The position numbers and the translations under genes are program-made. From Bryobacterales bacterium (GTDB lineage: Bacteria > Acidobacteriota > Terriglobia > Bryobacterales > Bryobacteraceae): 64,000 nucleotides of DNA. This document shows, one piece after another, positions 26,975-35,536 of this stretch. The stretch is taken from contig JAEUQC010000213.1 in NCBI GenBank assembly GCA_016789905.1, positions 62,001 to 126,000 of the forward strand. Reading direction: 5' to 3'. The notes beneath the pieces are model-generated. The model ran no database searches. It saw only the letters and a list, made by a program, of their open reading frames with translations, and was not told the DNA's origin. Every line of letters starts with the position of its first letter. Within the stretch, counting starts at the first letter, position 1.

Positions 26975-27744
26975 AAATTCTAATTAAGCTCGGCGGCACG
27001 CTGCTGGACGACGAGACGACACGCCAGCGGATGGCGAGCCAACTGGCCGAGACACGACAGGCGAATCCACAGACCGTTGTGGTGCATGGCGGCGGCAAAC
27101 AAATGACGCGGTTCCTGACCGAGCGGAATGTCGAATCCCGATTCGTAGAAGGTCTGCGCGTTACGACACCAGAAGTCCTCGATGCGGTGCTGAAAGTCTT
27201 TGCCGGCAGTGTGAATCACCAGTTGGTGGCCTCGCTGGTGGCCGCTGGCGCTCCGGCCGTCGGGATTACCGGAATTGACGCCTGCCTGGCCGAAGCCGAA
27301 CAGCTACGGCCGGATTTGGGCTTCGTCGGCAAACCCGTCCGTTCCAACCCGGCGTTGCTTGAAACATTGATCGGCGGCGGGTTTCTGCCTGTTGTGGCCT
27401 GCGTCGCGGGTGATCGCCAAGGGCGCATCTACAACGTGAATGCGGACCAGATGGCGGTATCCTGCGCGTCCGGATTCGAAGCAGACCGTCTGTTGTTCTT
27501 AACCGATGTGGACGGCGTAAAGGATTCCGGCGGCCAGGTGATTCCGGTGCTGACACTGGCTCAAAGCCGTCTGCTTATCGAAGACGGCATCGCCACCGGC
27601 GGTATGCAGGCCAAACTGAACGCCGCGGCGGAGGCGCTACTGGGAGGCGTTGGTGAGGTGGTGATCGCTCCCGGCGCGGCGCCTTCCATCGTCGCTCGTC
27701 TGCTGGCCGGCGAAGCCGCCGGCACACGCTTCGTCCGCGGCTAA
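26971..27744 (+). CDS. argB: Acetylglutamate kinase
   Basis: The 257-residue amino-acid kinase has the phosphate-binding start ILIKLGGTLLDD, the VVHGGGKQMTRFL loop, the substrate segment RFVEGLRVTTPEVLDAV and the C-terminal GIATGGMQAKLNAAAEALLG. It makes N-acetylglutamyl-phosphate, the step before ArgC. It has the short form without a long N-terminal helix, a helix that in other bacteria mediates hexamer formation and arginine feedback. Feedback may therefore act elsewhere, for instance on the downstream acetyltransferase or through the operator. Confidence 0.95.
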
Positions 27745-27777
27745 CCAGCCTTCACTCCAGAAAGGACCATTTCGGCT

Positions 27778-28299
27778 ATGGGCACCCTCGTTTCGTTGCA
27801 CGTCCCGCAGGCATCGCCTGCCACCACATACACTGCTGGTCCGCTGGAGGTGCGCAAGGCCAACCTGCGCGATATTCAAAAACTTCTGACTCTCATCAAC
27901 AGCTTCGCTGCCAAGGGCATAATGCTGCCGCGTACGGAGTTTGAACTCGCCGAAAATATTCGGGATTTCGTAGTAATTGAAGGTGGCGGCGGACTGGTGG
28001 CCTGTTGCGCCCTCCATATTTACTCTCCAGCGGCGGCGGAGATCCGATCGCTGGCCGTGGACCCCGGCTGGCAGTCTCACGGATTAGGGCGGAAGATGGT
28101 GGAGGCTTTGGAACAGGAAGCGCGTGAATTCGGGCTAGTTAGCCTCTTCGCGTTTACGTATGTAGAGGGCTTTTTTCGCAAAATGGGGTACGAAACTGTT
28201 GAGCGGGGGGAGCTCCCCCTAAAGGCGTGGAAGGACTGCCTGCGCTGCCCCAAGTTCCAAGCCTGCGACGAAATAGCCATGAGGAAGCGTCTGTACTAG
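27778..28299 (+). CDS. argA: Short-type N-acetylglutamate synthase (GNAT)
   Basis: The 173-residue GNAT protein has the acetyl-CoA loop SLAVDPGWQSHGLGRKMVEAL and YVEGFFRKMGYETVER. It ends with a Cys motif, DCLRCPKFQACDE, which is typical of short single-domain N-acetylglutamate synthases rather than the fused kinase-like ArgA. It would make N-acetylglutamate, the first intermediate. The position 33 nt after argB supports this. The gene order argC-argB-argA places three consecutive early steps together. Substrate identity is inferred from context and motif. Confidence 0.82.
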   Translation: MGTLVSLHVPQASPATTYTAGPLEVRKANLRDIQKLLTLINSFAAKGIMLPRTEFELAENIRDFVVIEGGGGLVACCALHIYSPAAAEIRSLAVDPGWQSHGLGRKMVEALEQEAREFGLVSLFAFTYVEGFFRKMGYETVERGELPLKAWKDCLRCPKFQACDEIAMRKRLY

Positions 28300-28515
28300 G
28301 ACCTCCCTAATGCGGGTAAGGTGGACCCCCGTTTGCGGGTACACTAGAATTTTAGTACTGGAATCTAAGTTGTTGTTCTTAAAAAGATTGTCAGTAACAG
28401 TACTACACCTCACGGGAGGGGTGGTCCCCCAAAAGCGGTTCGGTACCAAAGTGTTTACCCTCAAAATAGTGTGCGGAAGTCGTGAGAATTTTTCGCCGGT
28501 GCGCTGACCAATTTG

Positions 28516-28521
28516 TATAAT
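28516..28521 (+). promoter_or_regulatory. Candidate -10 element upstream of the molybdopterin-binding-domain gene
   Basis: A perfect TATAAT lies 67 nt before the preferred ATG at 28588, with only a weak -35. The rest of the 288-nt gap 28300-28587 holds a duplicated TGCGGGTA (28311 and 28334, 23 nt apart) and short palindromes (GTAC copies), with no gene. Confidence 0.35.
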
Positions 28522-28587
28522 CAACGCAAACCAGTAAATATTGGATGGATTTTTGAGGTCCATTACTGGCGCGACAGGAGAGCACAA

Positions 28588-29559
28588 ATGCGCGCGCAGA
28601 CCGTAGATGTGAAGACTTCGACAGGCAGAATTCTCTGCTGTACGATTTTTCGGCCCGGCGGGAAGAAACTTCTCGCGAAGGGCCACATCCTAAATGACGA
28701 GGACGTACGGGTACTCGAAACGGAAGGGATGCAGGAGGTCTGGGTCACGCAGTTGGAGGAGGGCGAGATCGGCGAGGACGAAGCGGTCCTTGAGATCGCC
28801 ACTCGCATCGGATGCGGCTCCCTAGAATTGCGTCCGGCGGCGGGCGGGAGAGCCAATCTGTTTGCCACGGAAGATTGCTGCCTGCTCGTGGACGATGAAC
28901 TGCTGAAACAGATCAACTGTACCGCCAGCGTGGTGATCGCCACGGGCTCCAACTTCTCCTTCGTGCAAGCGGGCCAGCGGGTGGCGACAATCAAGAGCAC
29001 GCCATTCGCGGTCTCATCAAGCGAAGTGGAAGCGGTGCGGAACATTCTTACCGAGCGGGGCCCGATTCTGCAGGCCCGCCCGCTGCAGGACCCGCAGGTC
29101 GCGGTTCTCTATACGGATCCAGTACAAGGCGACAGGGCGCGGCAACTGTTCGATAACATCATGCGCCAGCGGCTGGAAAGCATGGGGGTGCAACAGAATT
29201 ACGTTCTAAGCGCGCTGGAAGACGAGAACGCGATTTGCCGCGCATTGCAGCATCTGCTGCGCGCCAAGCCGGCGGTGATTCTGATCGCCTCCACGACGGC
29301 GCCGCAAGGCCCGGAAGATGTTGTTGGACGGGCTATGCTGCGGCTGGGGACCCACATTGAACGATTTCTGGCGCCGGTGGAGCCTGGCAGCCTGATGCTA
29401 CTTGGATACAAGGATGAAATTCCGATCCTGTCGGCGCCTGGCTGTTACCGTTCGGCCAAGAAGAACGTCCTTGATATTGTTCTGCCTCCGCTATTGGCCC
29501 GCTACCGCATGAGTGGCTGGGAAGTGGCGAGTTTGGGCCATGGCGGTCTCCTGATATAG
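28588..29559 (+). CDS. MoeA/MogA-like molybdopterin-binding-domain protein
   Basis: The preferred ATG (28588) has AGGAG 9 nt upstream; the frame is open 25 codons further. The 323-residue product has an N-terminal region that resembles the MoeA/SAF-like part (VKTSTGRILCCTIFRPGGKK). Residues about 170-320 look like the MoCF-biosynthesis fold (VAVLYTDPVQGD...PGSLMLLGYKDEIPILSAPG). The usual MoeA/MogA signature GGTGxxxxD is not clear: the matching stretch reads IASTTAPQGPEDVVGRAM. Catalysis is thus uncertain. It stands alone between the arginine operon and the enolase-superfamily gene. Confidence 0.7.
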   Translation: MRAQTVDVKTSTGRILCCTIFRPGGKKLLAKGHILNDEDVRVLETEGMQEVWVTQLEEGEIGEDEAVLEIATRIGCGSLELRPAAGGRANLFATEDCCLLVDDELLKQINCTASVVIATGSNFSFVQAGQRVATIKSTPFAVSSSEVEAVRNILTERGPILQARPLQDPQVAVLYTDPVQGDRARQLFDNIMRQRLESMGVQQNYVLSALEDENAICRALQHLLRAKPAVILIASTTAPQGPEDVVGRAMLRLGTHIERFLAPVEPGSLMLLGYKDEIPILSAPGCYRSAKKNVLDIVLPPLLARYRMSGWEVASLGHGGLLI

Positions 29560-29621
29560 AATCAAAGCCTCCTCCGGAACCGCAGATCCCAGCCTCCGAG
29601 GGATTTGCGGTTTCTCTCGAT

Positions 29622-29654
29622 GCCGGATGTCGCAAAGACATCCGGCTTTTTTTT
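29622..29654 (+). terminator. Intrinsic terminator after the molybdopterin-binding-domain gene
   Basis: GCCGGATGTC/GACATCCGGC is a perfect 10-bp stem with loop GCAAA (29622-29646), followed by T8 (29647-29654). It separates this gene from the enolase-superfamily operon. Confidence 0.9.
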
Positions 29655-29673
29655 GCGAGTATTCTGAAAGATC

Positions 29674-30924
29674 ATGCAGATTCGATCCGTCCGGTGTTTC
29701 CTGTTGTCGTATGTTTTCCCGCATCCTGTGGAGTTGCACTACTATGGAGGCGTGCGCCGCGTAGTGAAGCGGGACGCAATGCTGATTCGGGTGGAAGCCG
29801 ATAACGGCTTGGTGGGATATGGGCCGGGCGAGGGCAGTGAGGCTGCGGAATACATCGTCCGCAACACGATAGCGCCGTGGCTGGAAGGCCGCGTGCTGCG
29901 GGACGCTGATGCACTGCGAGTTTTATTCCAGACCGGACCCGGAAAAGACATGAAAACGAGTCATGTTTATGGGACCGTTGAAGTGGCGCTTTACGACTTG
30001 CTGGGGAAGGCGCAGGGGTTGCCGGTGGCGGAACTGCTGGGCGGCAGAGTACGCGACCGCATTGCGCTCTATGGCAGCGCGGGCATGTATCAACCGCCGG
30101 AAGAGTACGCCCGTGAGGCGGCGCTCACAAAAGAACTAGGATTCACCGCCTATAAAATGCGGCCGGCCGCAGGACCGGAACTTGACCTGGAAGCCGTGCG
30201 CCAGATGCGCGCCGCCACTGGCCCGGATTTCGGCATCATGGTGGACGCCCACTCCTGGTGGCGGATGGGAGACCGCAGCTACTCCCCCCAGACCATCGCG
30301 GAACTGGCGCGCGCCCTGGGGGAGTACGACATCACCTGGCTGGAAGAGCCGCTACCGCCCGCCGATCACGCGGCCTACCGGGAACTGCGCGCACTAGGCC
30401 ACGTTCCAATTGCCACCGGCGAACACGAGCACACCGAGGCGGGTTTTCTGGACCTCATCCACACTGGCTGTGCCGATTACATCCAAATGGATGTCGTCTG
30501 CCAGGGAGGCTACGCCATGGGGCGCCGCTTGTTCAGCGAGATCCGCAACGAGAACCTGCGCTTTGCCTTTCACAGTTGGGGAACGGACCTGGAACTCATC
30601 GCCGCAGCCCATGCCGGCATATGCTGGCCCGAAAACGTGGTCGAGTGGCTGGAAGCGCCGTGCTATACCACTCCGGGCAAGAAATTCATGTACGAGTGGC
30701 CATTGGCCGCCGAGATTCTCGCCGAGCCATTGCTGATTGAGAATGGGGATCTGGTAGTGCCCAGGCGCCCTGGCCTGGGCATCGAGGTGGATGAATCCGT
30801 CATTGAAAGATATCCTTGGCAACCCGGCCCCTGGTCCTATTTCACGCTCATTTCGCCCCCGGAGACTCATGCGGTGACTTCGGACCACAGCGTGGCCTGG
30901 GCCGAGCAGCCAAAGAAGGAGTAG
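29674..30924 (+). CDS. Mandelate racemase/muconate lactonizing enzyme family protein
   Basis: The 416-residue protein has the enolase-superfamily capping domain (about 1-125) and barrel. Metal ligands fit D in GIMVDAHSWW (about 191), E in WLEEPLPPAD (about 223) and E in ATGEHEHTEAG (about 249), with a possible general acid/base His in FAFHSWGTD (about 298). The Lys motif at the end of strand 2 reads YKMR instead of the common KxK, so the second Lys is replaced by Arg. It probably dehydrates or racemises a sugar acid or similar. It starts 20 nt after a terminator and heads the operon with the deacetylase, ACP and ketosynthase. Confidence 0.87.
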   Translation: MQIRSVRCFLLSYVFPHPVELHYYGGVRRVVKRDAMLIRVEADNGLVGYGPGEGSEAAEYIVRNTIAPWLEGRVLRDADALRVLFQTGPGKDMKTSHVYGTVEVALYDLLGKAQGLPVAELLGGRVRDRIALYGSAGMYQPPEEYAREAALTKELGFTAYKMRPAAGPELDLEAVRQMRAATGPDFGIMVDAHSWWRMGDRSYSPQTIAELARALGEYDITWLEEPLPPADHAAYRELRALGHVPIATGEHEHTEAGFLDLIHTGCADYIQMDVVCQGGYAMGRRLFSEIRNENLRFAFHSWGTDLELIAAAHAGICWPENVVEWLEAPCYTTPGKKFMYEWPLAAEILAEPLLIENGDLVVPRRPGLGIEVDESVIERYPWQPGPWSYFTLISPPETHAVTSDHSVAWAEQPKKE

Positions 30925-30928
30925 CGCG

Positions 30929-31624
30929 ATGTGGATGGAGGCGACGGCCGCGGCCGCCGGAGCAGCGGGATTCCTCGCCTGGGCGGCGCGCGGCCGCAGC
31001 GCTCAGGTCTTCGCTCCCTCGGCGTGGCGCGGGATGCCGGGCAGGAATCGTATCGCCCTCACATTCGACGACGGACCCAGCGAGTCCACTCCGGAGTTGC
31101 TGGAAATTCTGGCCGCCAATCGGGCAAAGGCGACGTTTTTCGTTTGCGGCCGCAATGCCGCCCGCCTTCCAGGAGTCGTTCGCGCCATTGCCGCCGCGGG
31201 CCACGAAATCGGTAATCACACGTGGTCGCATCCGCGGATGGATTTCATGCCCACGGCAAAGATACGGGAGGAACTTTGCCGTACACAGGAGACCATCGCC
31301 ACATTAACCGGAAAGCCTCCGCGCCTTTTCCGGGCGCCGTACGGTGTTCGTTGGTTTGGCCTTGGCGACGTACAACGCGAATTGGAGCTGACTGGAGTGA
31401 TGTGGACCGTAATTGGCAGAGACTGGACGCTTCCTGCGCCGTCGGTCTCGCGCCGGCTCCTTCGCGCGGCCAAAGACGGCGCCATTTTCTGTCTGCATGA
31501 CGGACGGGTGCTGCTCGAAAACCCGAATATCTCCGCAACACTTGACGCTGTCCGCGAAATTCTGCCACAACTTCACGCTAAGCATTTGTCCGTAACGTCC
31601 GTCTCTGCCATCCTGGAGAAATGA
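30929..31624 (+). CDS. Polysaccharide deacetylase (NodB domain)
   Basis: The 231-residue protein has a hydrophobic N-terminus (ATAAAAGAAGFLAWAARGRS) that may anchor or export it. The NodB homology domain follows: motif 1 ALTFDDGPSES with the catalytic Asp and metal Asp, motif 2 GNHTWSHPRM (HxxxH metal ligands), motif 3 LFRAPYGVRWF, then WTVIGRDW and FCLHDGR. It removes N- or O-acetyl groups from a sugar polymer or lipid-linked sugar. It lies 4 nt after the enolase-superfamily gene, and its TGA overlaps the acp ATG (ATGA), so the four genes 29674-33110 form one transcription unit. Confidence 0.9.
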   Translation: MWMEATAAAAGAAGFLAWAARGRSAQVFAPSAWRGMPGRNRIALTFDDGPSESTPELLEILAANRAKATFFVCGRNAARLPGVVRAIAAAGHEIGNHTWSHPRMDFMPTAKIREELCRTQETIATLTGKPPRLFRAPYGVRWFGLGDVQRELELTGVMWTVIGRDWTLPAPSVSRRLLRAAKDGAIFCLHDGRVLLENPNISATLDAVREILPQLHAKHLSVTSVSAILEK

Positions 31625-31899
31625 GTGAGTCCGTTTCTCCCGATGTCCTGGAGCGCGTCCTGCGTACCCTGGCCGATACGCAGAAGCTGCCATTGGAAAA
31701 AGTCACCGCCGATTCGACGTTCGAAGATCTCGGTATCGACTCGCTGGATGGCATCAACATTTTGTTCGCGCTGGAAAACGAGTTCGACATCAACATTCCG
31801 GACGAATCGGCGCGCTTGGTCCGGGATATCCGCCAGCTTGCCGAAGGCGTGCAAAAGCTGATTAACGAGAAGGCCGCGCCCCCGGCGCCCGCCGCATGA
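31621..31899 (+). CDS. Acyl carrier protein
   Basis: The 92-residue acidic protein has the ACP core. The phosphopantetheine-attachment Ser is in FEDLGIDSLDGINILFALEN (Ser41), with the usual helix III after it. It has a short Pro/Ala tail (KAAPPAPAA). It overlaps the deacetylase and the following ketosynthase by 4 nt each. It is probably a dedicated carrier for the adjacent synthase rather than the housekeeping AcpP, which normally sits with fabD/fabG/fabF; none of fabD/fabG is here. Confidence 0.92.
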   Translation: MSESVSPDVLERVLRTLADTQKLPLEKVTADSTFEDLGIDSLDGINILFALENEFDINIPDESARLVRDIRQLAEGVQKLINEKAAPPAPAA

Positions 31900-33110
31900 C
31901 GCGCCGCGTAGTAATCACCGGCATCGGGTGCATTTCGGCTCTTGGCAATACGGCCGCCGAATTCTGGGCCGCCTGTCTGGCGGGAAAGAGCGGCATTGGA
32001 CCGCTTTCCGGCTTCGATATGACCGGCATTCGTTTCCAGAACGGCGCACAGGCCCGTGGTTTCGACGCCTCCCGTCACTTCGACGATAAACAACTCATCC
32101 CGCTTGACCGTTTCGCTCAACTCGCCGTCGTTGCCGCGCGCGAGGCGCTCGCCCATTCCGGGCTGGAACTGACGCCGGAACAGCGGACACGCGCCGCCAT
32201 TGTCACCGGCTCCTGCTACGGCGGCAAGACCAGTGAAGACGCGGGGTTCAGCGCCATCTATCGCGACGGCCAGTCGCGGGTCCACCCGATGACCATTCCG
32301 CGTTTGATGGCCAATGCCGGGGCCAGCGCGCTGACGCTGGAACTGAGCTGGCAAGGGCCCGTCTGGACCGTCTCTACCGCGTGCAGTTCGGCCAATCACG
32401 CCATTGGCCAGGCGTTCTGGCTGGTGCGCCATGGACTTGCCGATGTAGCCCTCACCGGCGGCAGCGAAGCCCCGTTCACTTATGGTTCCATGAAGGCCTG
32501 GGAAGCGCTTCGCGTCGTGAGCCCCGATACCTGCCGGCCCTTTTCGAAAGGACGAACGGGCATGGTGATCGGGGAGGGCGCCGCCATGCTGGTGCTGGAG
32601 CCGTTGGACCACGCCGTGGCGCGAGGCGCCAAAATACTGGCCGAAATCGCCGGCTTCGGGATGGGCGCCGATGCCCACCACTTAACGCAGCCTTCCGCCG
32701 AAGGCGCGGCGCGAACCATACGGCTCGCGCTGGCCGACGCCGGTTTGGCGCCGGAGGCCGTCGGCGTTGTAAATGCGCATGGCACCGGGACAGCGGCCAA
32801 CGATGTCACCGAGTCCGCCGCCATTCGCGAGGTTTTCGCCGCAAACTTATCCAGCCTGCTGGTGAGCGCCACGAAATCGATGCATGGCCACGCCCTCGGG
32901 GCGTCCGGCGCCCTGGAAGCCGTGGCCACTGTACTCGGGTTACACCATCAATGCGTGGTTCCCGTGGCCAACTTCCAGGCGCCGGACCCGGAGTGCGATG
33001 TCCCGGTCTGCCTCGAGCAGCGCCCGTTCGCGCACGAGGCCGCCATTTCCAACTCGTTCGCCTTCGGCGGCTTGAATGCCGTGCTTGCGCTGCGGCACTC
33101 CGGCCAGTAG
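31896..33110 (+). CDS. Beta-ketoacyl-ACP synthase, FabF-like
   Basis: The 404-residue thiolase-fold enzyme has the Cys-His-His triad: Cys163 in VSTACSSANHAIGQ, His in VNAHGTGTAAND (about 296) and His in KSMHGHALGASG (about 332). It also has the C-terminal NSFAFGGLNAVL loop, where FabF usually has GGTN. It elongates acyl chains on ACP. The neighbouring ACP and deacetylase suggest a special lipid or lipid-modified sugar, not bulk fatty-acid synthesis. It is 2 nt from the convergent amidohydrolase gene. Confidence 0.92.
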   Translation: MTRRVVITGIGCISALGNTAAEFWAACLAGKSGIGPLSGFDMTGIRFQNGAQARGFDASRHFDDKQLIPLDRFAQLAVVAAREALAHSGLELTPEQRTRAAIVTGSCYGGKTSEDAGFSAIYRDGQSRVHPMTIPRLMANAGASALTLELSWQGPVWTVSTACSSANHAIGQAFWLVRHGLADVALTGGSEAPFTYGSMKAWEALRVVSPDTCRPFSKGRTGMVIGEGAAMLVLEPLDHAVARGAKILAEIAGFGMGADAHHLTQPSAEGAARTIRLALADAGLAPEAVGVVNAHGTGTAANDVTESAAIREVFAANLSSLLVSATKSMHGHALGASGALEAVATVLGLHHQCVVPVANFQAPDPECDVPVCLEQRPFAHEAAISNSFAFGGLNAVLALRHSGQ

Positions 33111-33112
33111 CT

Positions 33113-33994
33113 TCAGCCCAGCCTGTACAGGCCGGCGGCGTTTGTGGCACGAATCCGCTGCCGGTCCAGCGGCGGGAGAAAACTCCAGTTGACCTCAAAC
33201 GCCGCCCGCTGCTCTTCATGCGCGGTCGCGTTCATTCCCAAGCCGCCCCAGATGATATTCCCACTTCCGAACGCCTGGTGTATTCTTCGGCACACAGGCT
33301 GTAGATCCTCGTGGGGAGGCGGCTGCTTTGAGCTGTAGCTGAGACCGGAGAACTTCATGTAAACGTTTTTGTTTGCCCCCAGTTTCAACACCTCTTCGTA
33401 CTCGGCGGCGGTGCCCTGCCCGTGCCGGCATAGGTGATCGATTACCACGCGAACACCCGAGGTCATCTGGGTCAGCCGTCCAACGGCCGGCGCCCACATC
33501 GGTATCATGTGCATCTGGATTGCCAGCCCGAGCCGCGCCGCCGCCGCCCAGGTCTTCGCCATTTGGGGGTCGCCGAGGTCCCGGTCCCGAATCGCTCCGG
33601 CCGTTCGCGCCTTGCGCTCAGTAGCGTGTATGCGTAACGCCACAATCCGGTTCGGCCACTTTTTCATCAGCGCTTCCATCCGCACCGGCGTCCGCGGGTC
33701 GAGCGCGTCGAACAGGCAGGTTCCCTTGAAAAATCCTTTCCGTGGCTCGTTCGAAAAACAGTATTCGAGGTAGCTGTGGTCGTCCTGATAGGGCTCCGGA
33801 TGCACGATGATCGAGTGGCTCAAGACGGCGCTGGCGAATGGAGCATAGCTGTCGAGAGTCTCCGCCGGCGGCTGATAGGTCGCCGTAGGATGGTAGGGGA
33901 ACCGTTTCGGGTCAAACAGGTGGATGTGGGTATCAATCGGCTTCGGATCGGCGCCGGCCGCGGCCAGCAATATAGAACGGCGAGTAAGCGGCAT
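33113..33994 (-). CDS. Amidohydrolase-2-like protein lacking the usual GSDxP motif
   Basis: The 293-residue protein has a short Tat-like start (MPLTRRSILLAAAGADPKP) and then PIDTHIHLFDPKRFPYH, the metal-binding HxH at the first barrel strand of the amidohydrolase-2 family. VVIDHLCRHGQG matches the later His strand. The C-terminal motif with the catalytic Asp (normally GSDWP or GTDWP) reads NIIWGGLGMNATA, so the Asp appears to be absent. It may be an inactive or altered member. Related enzymes are lactonases and decarboxylases. Confidence 0.78.
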   Translation of the reverse strand: MPLTRRSILLAAAGADPKPIDTHIHLFDPKRFPYHPTATYQPPAETLDSYAPFASAVLSHSIIVHPEPYQDDHSYLEYCFSNEPRKGFFKGTCLFDALDPRTPVRMEALMKKWPNRIVALRIHATERKARTAGAIRDRDLGDPQMAKTWAAAARLGLAIQMHMIPMWAPAVGRLTQMTSGVRVVIDHLCRHGQGTAAEYEEVLKLGANKNVYMKFSGLSYSSKQPPPHEDLQPVCRRIHQAFGSGNIIWGGLGMNATAHEEQRAAFEVNWSFLPPLDRQRIRATNAAGLYRLG

Positions 33995-34034
33995 ACGGGG
34001 GAAGTGTATCCGATTTCGCCGCTAGAATTGGGAA

Positions 34035-34550
34035 ATGGCGCAAATCAGGCGAGCCGTCCCCAACGACGCGGCCGGCATCGCAGCCGTACACGTGGCCAGT
34101 TGGAAGTCGACGTACACGGGCCTGCTGCCTGCCGGTTACATCACAAGGCGGACGTACGCCGCCCGCCTTGCATTTTGGACGGACTGCCTGGCCGCGGCCG
34201 ATCCGGCCATCCGGGTTTTCGTCGCTGAATGGGACAACGGTGCAATCTGTGGTTTCGCTTCTGGCGGGCCGCATCGCACACGGGCCATTGATCTGGATAG
34301 CGAACTCTATTCGCTGTATCTCCTGGAGGAAGCCCAAGGGCGCGGTCTCGGCCGGCGACTCGCGACCGCCGTGATGATTTCGCTCGCCGCGCCCGCGGCA
34401 GCCGTCTGGGTACTCGCCAGCAATCCGGCGCGCGGGTTCTATGAGCGCTTAGGGGCCGTTGTTTGTGCGGAAAGACCGCTCGCTATTGGAGCAGAAACGT
34501 TCGTAGAAATCGGCTACCGCCTGCCGCCCCCCCAGACGAGTCCTAGCTAA
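34035..34550 (+). CDS. GNAT-family N-acetyltransferase
   Basis: The 171-residue protein has the GNAT fold. It begins with IRRAVPNDAAGIAAVHVASW, has the acetyl-CoA-binding LYLLEEAQGRGLGRRLATA (Q/RxxGxG/A) and the C-terminal NPARGFYERLGAVV. Substrate unknown. It stands alone between the amidohydrolase-like gene (divergent) and the pilin. Confidence 0.85.
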   Translation: MAQIRRAVPNDAAGIAAVHVASWKSTYTGLLPAGYITRRTYAARLAFWTDCLAAADPAIRVFVAEWDNGAICGFASGGPHRTRAIDLDSELYSLYLLEEAQGRGLGRRLATAVMISLAAPAAAVWVLASNPARGFYERLGAVVCAERPLAIGAETFVEIGYRLPPPQTSPS

Positions 34551-34679
34551 CCTGGGAATATTCCTTGGTAGAAAACCCTGTTCATATCAGGCCTTTGCCT
34601 AATCCATTACTTTTTCGATGCAGGGTACTATCGACCTAGCCGTAGAAACGGCGCCATTGACTGGGAAAGGAACGCGAGT

Positions 34680-34880
34680 ATGAATCGACTAAAGAATTTG
34701 ATTGGAATCGTTCAAGTTTGGAAGAACAACAAGGGGCAAGACCTCATTGAGTATGCGCTGATGGCGGGCTTCGTCGCTGTCGCGGCGGGCGCCATTATGC
34801 CCGGTGTTTCGGAGAATATTAGCCAGATCTTCTCCAAAGTCGCCAGTTCCATGGGCAGCGCCGCCAGCCAGGGTTCGTAA
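34680..34880 (+). CDS. Flp/Fap-type (type IVb) pilin
   Basis: The 66-residue prepilin has a basic leader, then the processing site KGQDLIEYALM: cleavage after Gly leaves mature Gln1 with Glu5 and Tyr6, the Flp hallmark. A hydrophobic helix (about 24-48) and a short Ser/Ala-rich tail follow. An AAGGA site lies 9 nt before the ATG. Flp pilins are assembled by the Tad system, but no cpa/tad genes are nearby, so assembly proteins must be elsewhere. The 129-nt upstream gap holds no other gene. Confidence 0.92.
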   Translation: MNRLKNLIGIVQVWKNNKGQDLIEYALMAGFVAVAAGAIMPGVSENISQIFSKVASSMGSAASQGS

Positions 34881-34975
34881 ACGCCTTTCGCCACGGCCGG
34901 CCACCCATTGGGCATTCGGTATTGCTATTCTCTGATACTGGCTGTTCCACTTTACCGCCGGAGGACCCGTGGCTT

Positions 34976-35521
34976 ATGTTGACCAGGATTGGTTTGATAG
35001 CCGTCGCCGCAGTCTTGGCGTTAGCCGGAGTTGTCGCACTGCAACCGGCAACGTATTCCGTTTCCCGAACCGCGAAGATCTCCGCCGCACCGGCGGAGAT
35101 CTTCGCGTTGGTAAACGATTTTCATAAATGGGATGGCTGGTCCCCTTGGGCGAAGCTCGATCCCAATATGAAGACACACTATTCCGGGAGCCCGGCAGGT
35201 ACGGGCGCGGTCTACCATTGGGAGAGCGCGCAAGACGACGTTGGGGAAGGCCGGATGACGATTACCGAGAGCGTGCCGGATAAACAGGTCCTGATCCGCC
35301 TGGAGTTCATTAAACCGTTCGCGTCCGTCGCCAACACGCGTTTTTCCATGCAGCCCGCGGCCGGGGAGACGTCCGCCACCACCATCGAATGGACCATGAG
35401 CGGGGAAAACGACTTCATTACGAAGGGGTTCATGCTCGCCATGGGGGGCATGGATAAGGCCGTCGGCGGCGATTTCGAAAAGGGATTGGCGCAGATGAAG
35501 GCGTTGGCCGAAAAGAAATAG
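34976..35521 (+). CDS. SRPBCC-family (polyketide cyclase/START-like) protein
   Basis: I take the ATG of MLTRIGLIAVAA (34976) as the start (181 aa); the frame is open 18 codons further upstream. A single N-terminal membrane or signal segment (IGLIAVAAVLALAGVVAL) precedes the helix-grip domain: SRTAKISAAPAEIFALVNDF, then HKWDGWSPWAKLDPN, a typical SRPBCC segment, and FEKGLAQMKALAEKK at the end. It likely binds a hydrophobic ligand at the membrane. Its ligand is unknown. Confidence 0.8.
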   Translation: MLTRIGLIAVAAVLALAGVVALQPATYSVSRTAKISAAPAEIFALVNDFHKWDGWSPWAKLDPNMKTHYSGSPAGTGAVYHWESAQDDVGEGRMTITESVPDKQVLIRLEFIKPFASVANTRFSMQPAAGETSATTIEWTMSGENDFITKGFMLAMGGMDKAVGGDFEKGLAQMKALAEKK

Positions 35522-35536
35522 CGCAGGCGGGCGCGG

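Noticed and set aside
28219..28686. 155-codon minus-strand frame across the gap before the molybdopterin-binding-domain gene
   Set aside because: It overlaps the end of the acetyltransferase and the start of the next gene in antisense and shows no domain.
31578..32681. 367-codon minus-strand frame opposite acp and the ketosynthase
   Set aside because: The plus-strand genes have intact active sites and translational coupling; the antisense frame has none.
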